A DNA stretch of 64,000 nt from Bombella saccharophila (GTDB taxonomy: Bacteria; Pseudomonadota; Alphaproteobacteria; Acetobacterales; Acetobacteraceae), in NCBI RefSeq assembly GCF_026385475.1, contig NZ_JANIDW010000002.1, forward strand, positions 248,001 through 312,000. Reading direction: 5' to 3'. A program made the translations under genes and the position numbers. Positions 63,473 to 64,000 of this stretch are shown piece by piece (the stretch's first letter is position 1; every line of letters begins with the position of its first letter). The notes beneath the pieces were generated by a model. The model was given only the letters and a program-made list of their open reading frames with translations. It was not told the origin of the DNA and did no database searches.

Positions 63473-64000
63473 TCACCCTTTGCGTGTAAAGGTCCAGTAA
63501 AAAGGCTGCCGCCCTTCACGGAAGGCTTTGGCCTCATAGCGTGTGGGGGACCAATCTGCGGGGCGTTCTAAGGCAGGCGGTGGGGCCTCAAAGAGCGTTT
63601 GCTGGCTCATCACCTCTGTGACCCAGTCTTGATAGACAGGGTGGTCACTTGCAACACGCCACGGCGCACCGGGTTTAAGCAGCCGAGCCATATGGCGCAG
63701 ATTCTCTGGATGGATGAAACGCCGCTTCGCATGGCGGGCTTTAGGCCACGGGTCGGGGAACATGAGATAGGCGCGGTCTAAGCAGGAATCGGGCAGGCCT
63801 TTTAATAATTGGCGGCCATCTTCTGCCCAAAGGCGTAGATTATCCGGCCCTAAGGCTGTGGCTTCTTCCCCCTCTGGGATGATGCGCGAGAGGAGGGAGC
63901 AAACGCCATTATCAAACACTTCCGCTGCGATATAGCCAGCCTCTGGGTTGCGAGCGGCTTGGTCATAAGCATGCTCACCACCACCAAAGCCAATCTCTAA
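63473..64000 (-). CDS. trmB: tRNA (guanine-N7-)-methyltransferase (5' end beyond the window)
   Basis: At least 175 C-terminal residues of a SAM-dependent enzyme that makes m7G46 in tRNA. The visible part begins in the SAM motif (LEIGFGGGEHA) and contains DRAYLMFPDPWPKARHAKRRFIHP and a C-terminal RYEAKAFREGRQPFYWTF. The upstream part lies outside the window, so the start cannot be given. Confidence 0.95.
   Translation of the reverse strand, partial: LEIGFGGGEHAYDQAARNPEAGYIAAEVFDNGVCSLLSRIIPEGEEATALGPDNLRLWAEDGRQLLKGLPDSCLDRAYLMFPDPWPKARHAKRRFIHPENLRHMARLLKPGAPWRVASDHPVYQDWVTEVMSQQTLFEAPPPALERPADWSPTRYEAKAFREGRQPFYWTFTRKG

Overview
The window looks like a chromosomal segment of an alphaproteobacterium, most likely an acetic acid bacterium (Acetobacteraceae) of moderate G+C. 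I infer this from the character of the proteins: a GyrA with an acidic tail and an inter-blade insertion, a TonB/ExbB/ExbD/ExbD cluster, a fused CysNC, a ThDP-dependent 2-oxoacid decarboxylase, and the ETF plus ETF-QO set. Genus cannot be fixed from the sequence alone. No phage, transposase, CRISPR array or rRNA was seen. The genes are dense and mostly housekeeping.

Layout. 1-4.5 kb: end of an unknown gene, oligopeptidase B and the p-aminobenzoate genes pabB-pabC. 4.6-8.9 kb: gyrA, coaD, a cyclophilin with two plausible starts, then tRNA-Lys and tRNA-Leu. 9.3-12.8 kb: an exported catalase-peroxidase, a pseudoazurin-like cupredoxin and a cytochrome b561. 12.9-16.9 kb: a Cys/Met-metabolism PLP enzyme convergent with the metQ-metN-metI methionine importer. 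17-19.4 kb: a three-gene operon (YciI-like, 3-hydroxyacyl-CoA dehydrogenase-like, YWTD propeller) and a tiny Pmp3-family protein. 19.5-26.1 kb: tonB-exbB-exbD-exbD-TPR and a large MscS channel.

26.1-31.7 kb: a 348-bp intergenic region with three perfect DnaA boxes, prfB with a programmed frameshift, PBP1A, then rph and rdgB. 31.8-38.1 kb: an outer-membrane porin and the sulfate-assimilation run cysH-cysD-cysNC followed by a TauE/SafE exporter. 38.2-41.5 kb: a TonB-dependent receptor and an EamA transporter behind a strong Zur-like box. 41.5-45.4 kb: dnaB, folC, accD. 45.6-51.4 kb: a 2-oxoacid decarboxylase with an aromatic aminotransferase, the copper ATPase copA and a small membrane protein. 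51.5-56.3 kb: sucA-trpB-trpA. 56.4-64 kb: a 2OG-Fe(II) oxygenase, asd, hemH, a small exported protein, tRNA-Pro, etfB-etfA, ETF-QO and the truncated trmB.

How the parts fit. Two sulfur blocks are present: methionine uptake and metabolism, and sulfate reduction. The TonB motor at 23-26 kb could energise the receptor at 38 kb, which appears to answer to zinc. The signals I find most worth checking are the DnaA-box cluster (possible oriC or DnaA-controlled locus), the Zur box with its receptor/EamA pair, the periplasmic KatG-cupredoxin-b561 module, the RNA/operator structure before the PLP enzyme, and the dual-start cyclophilin.
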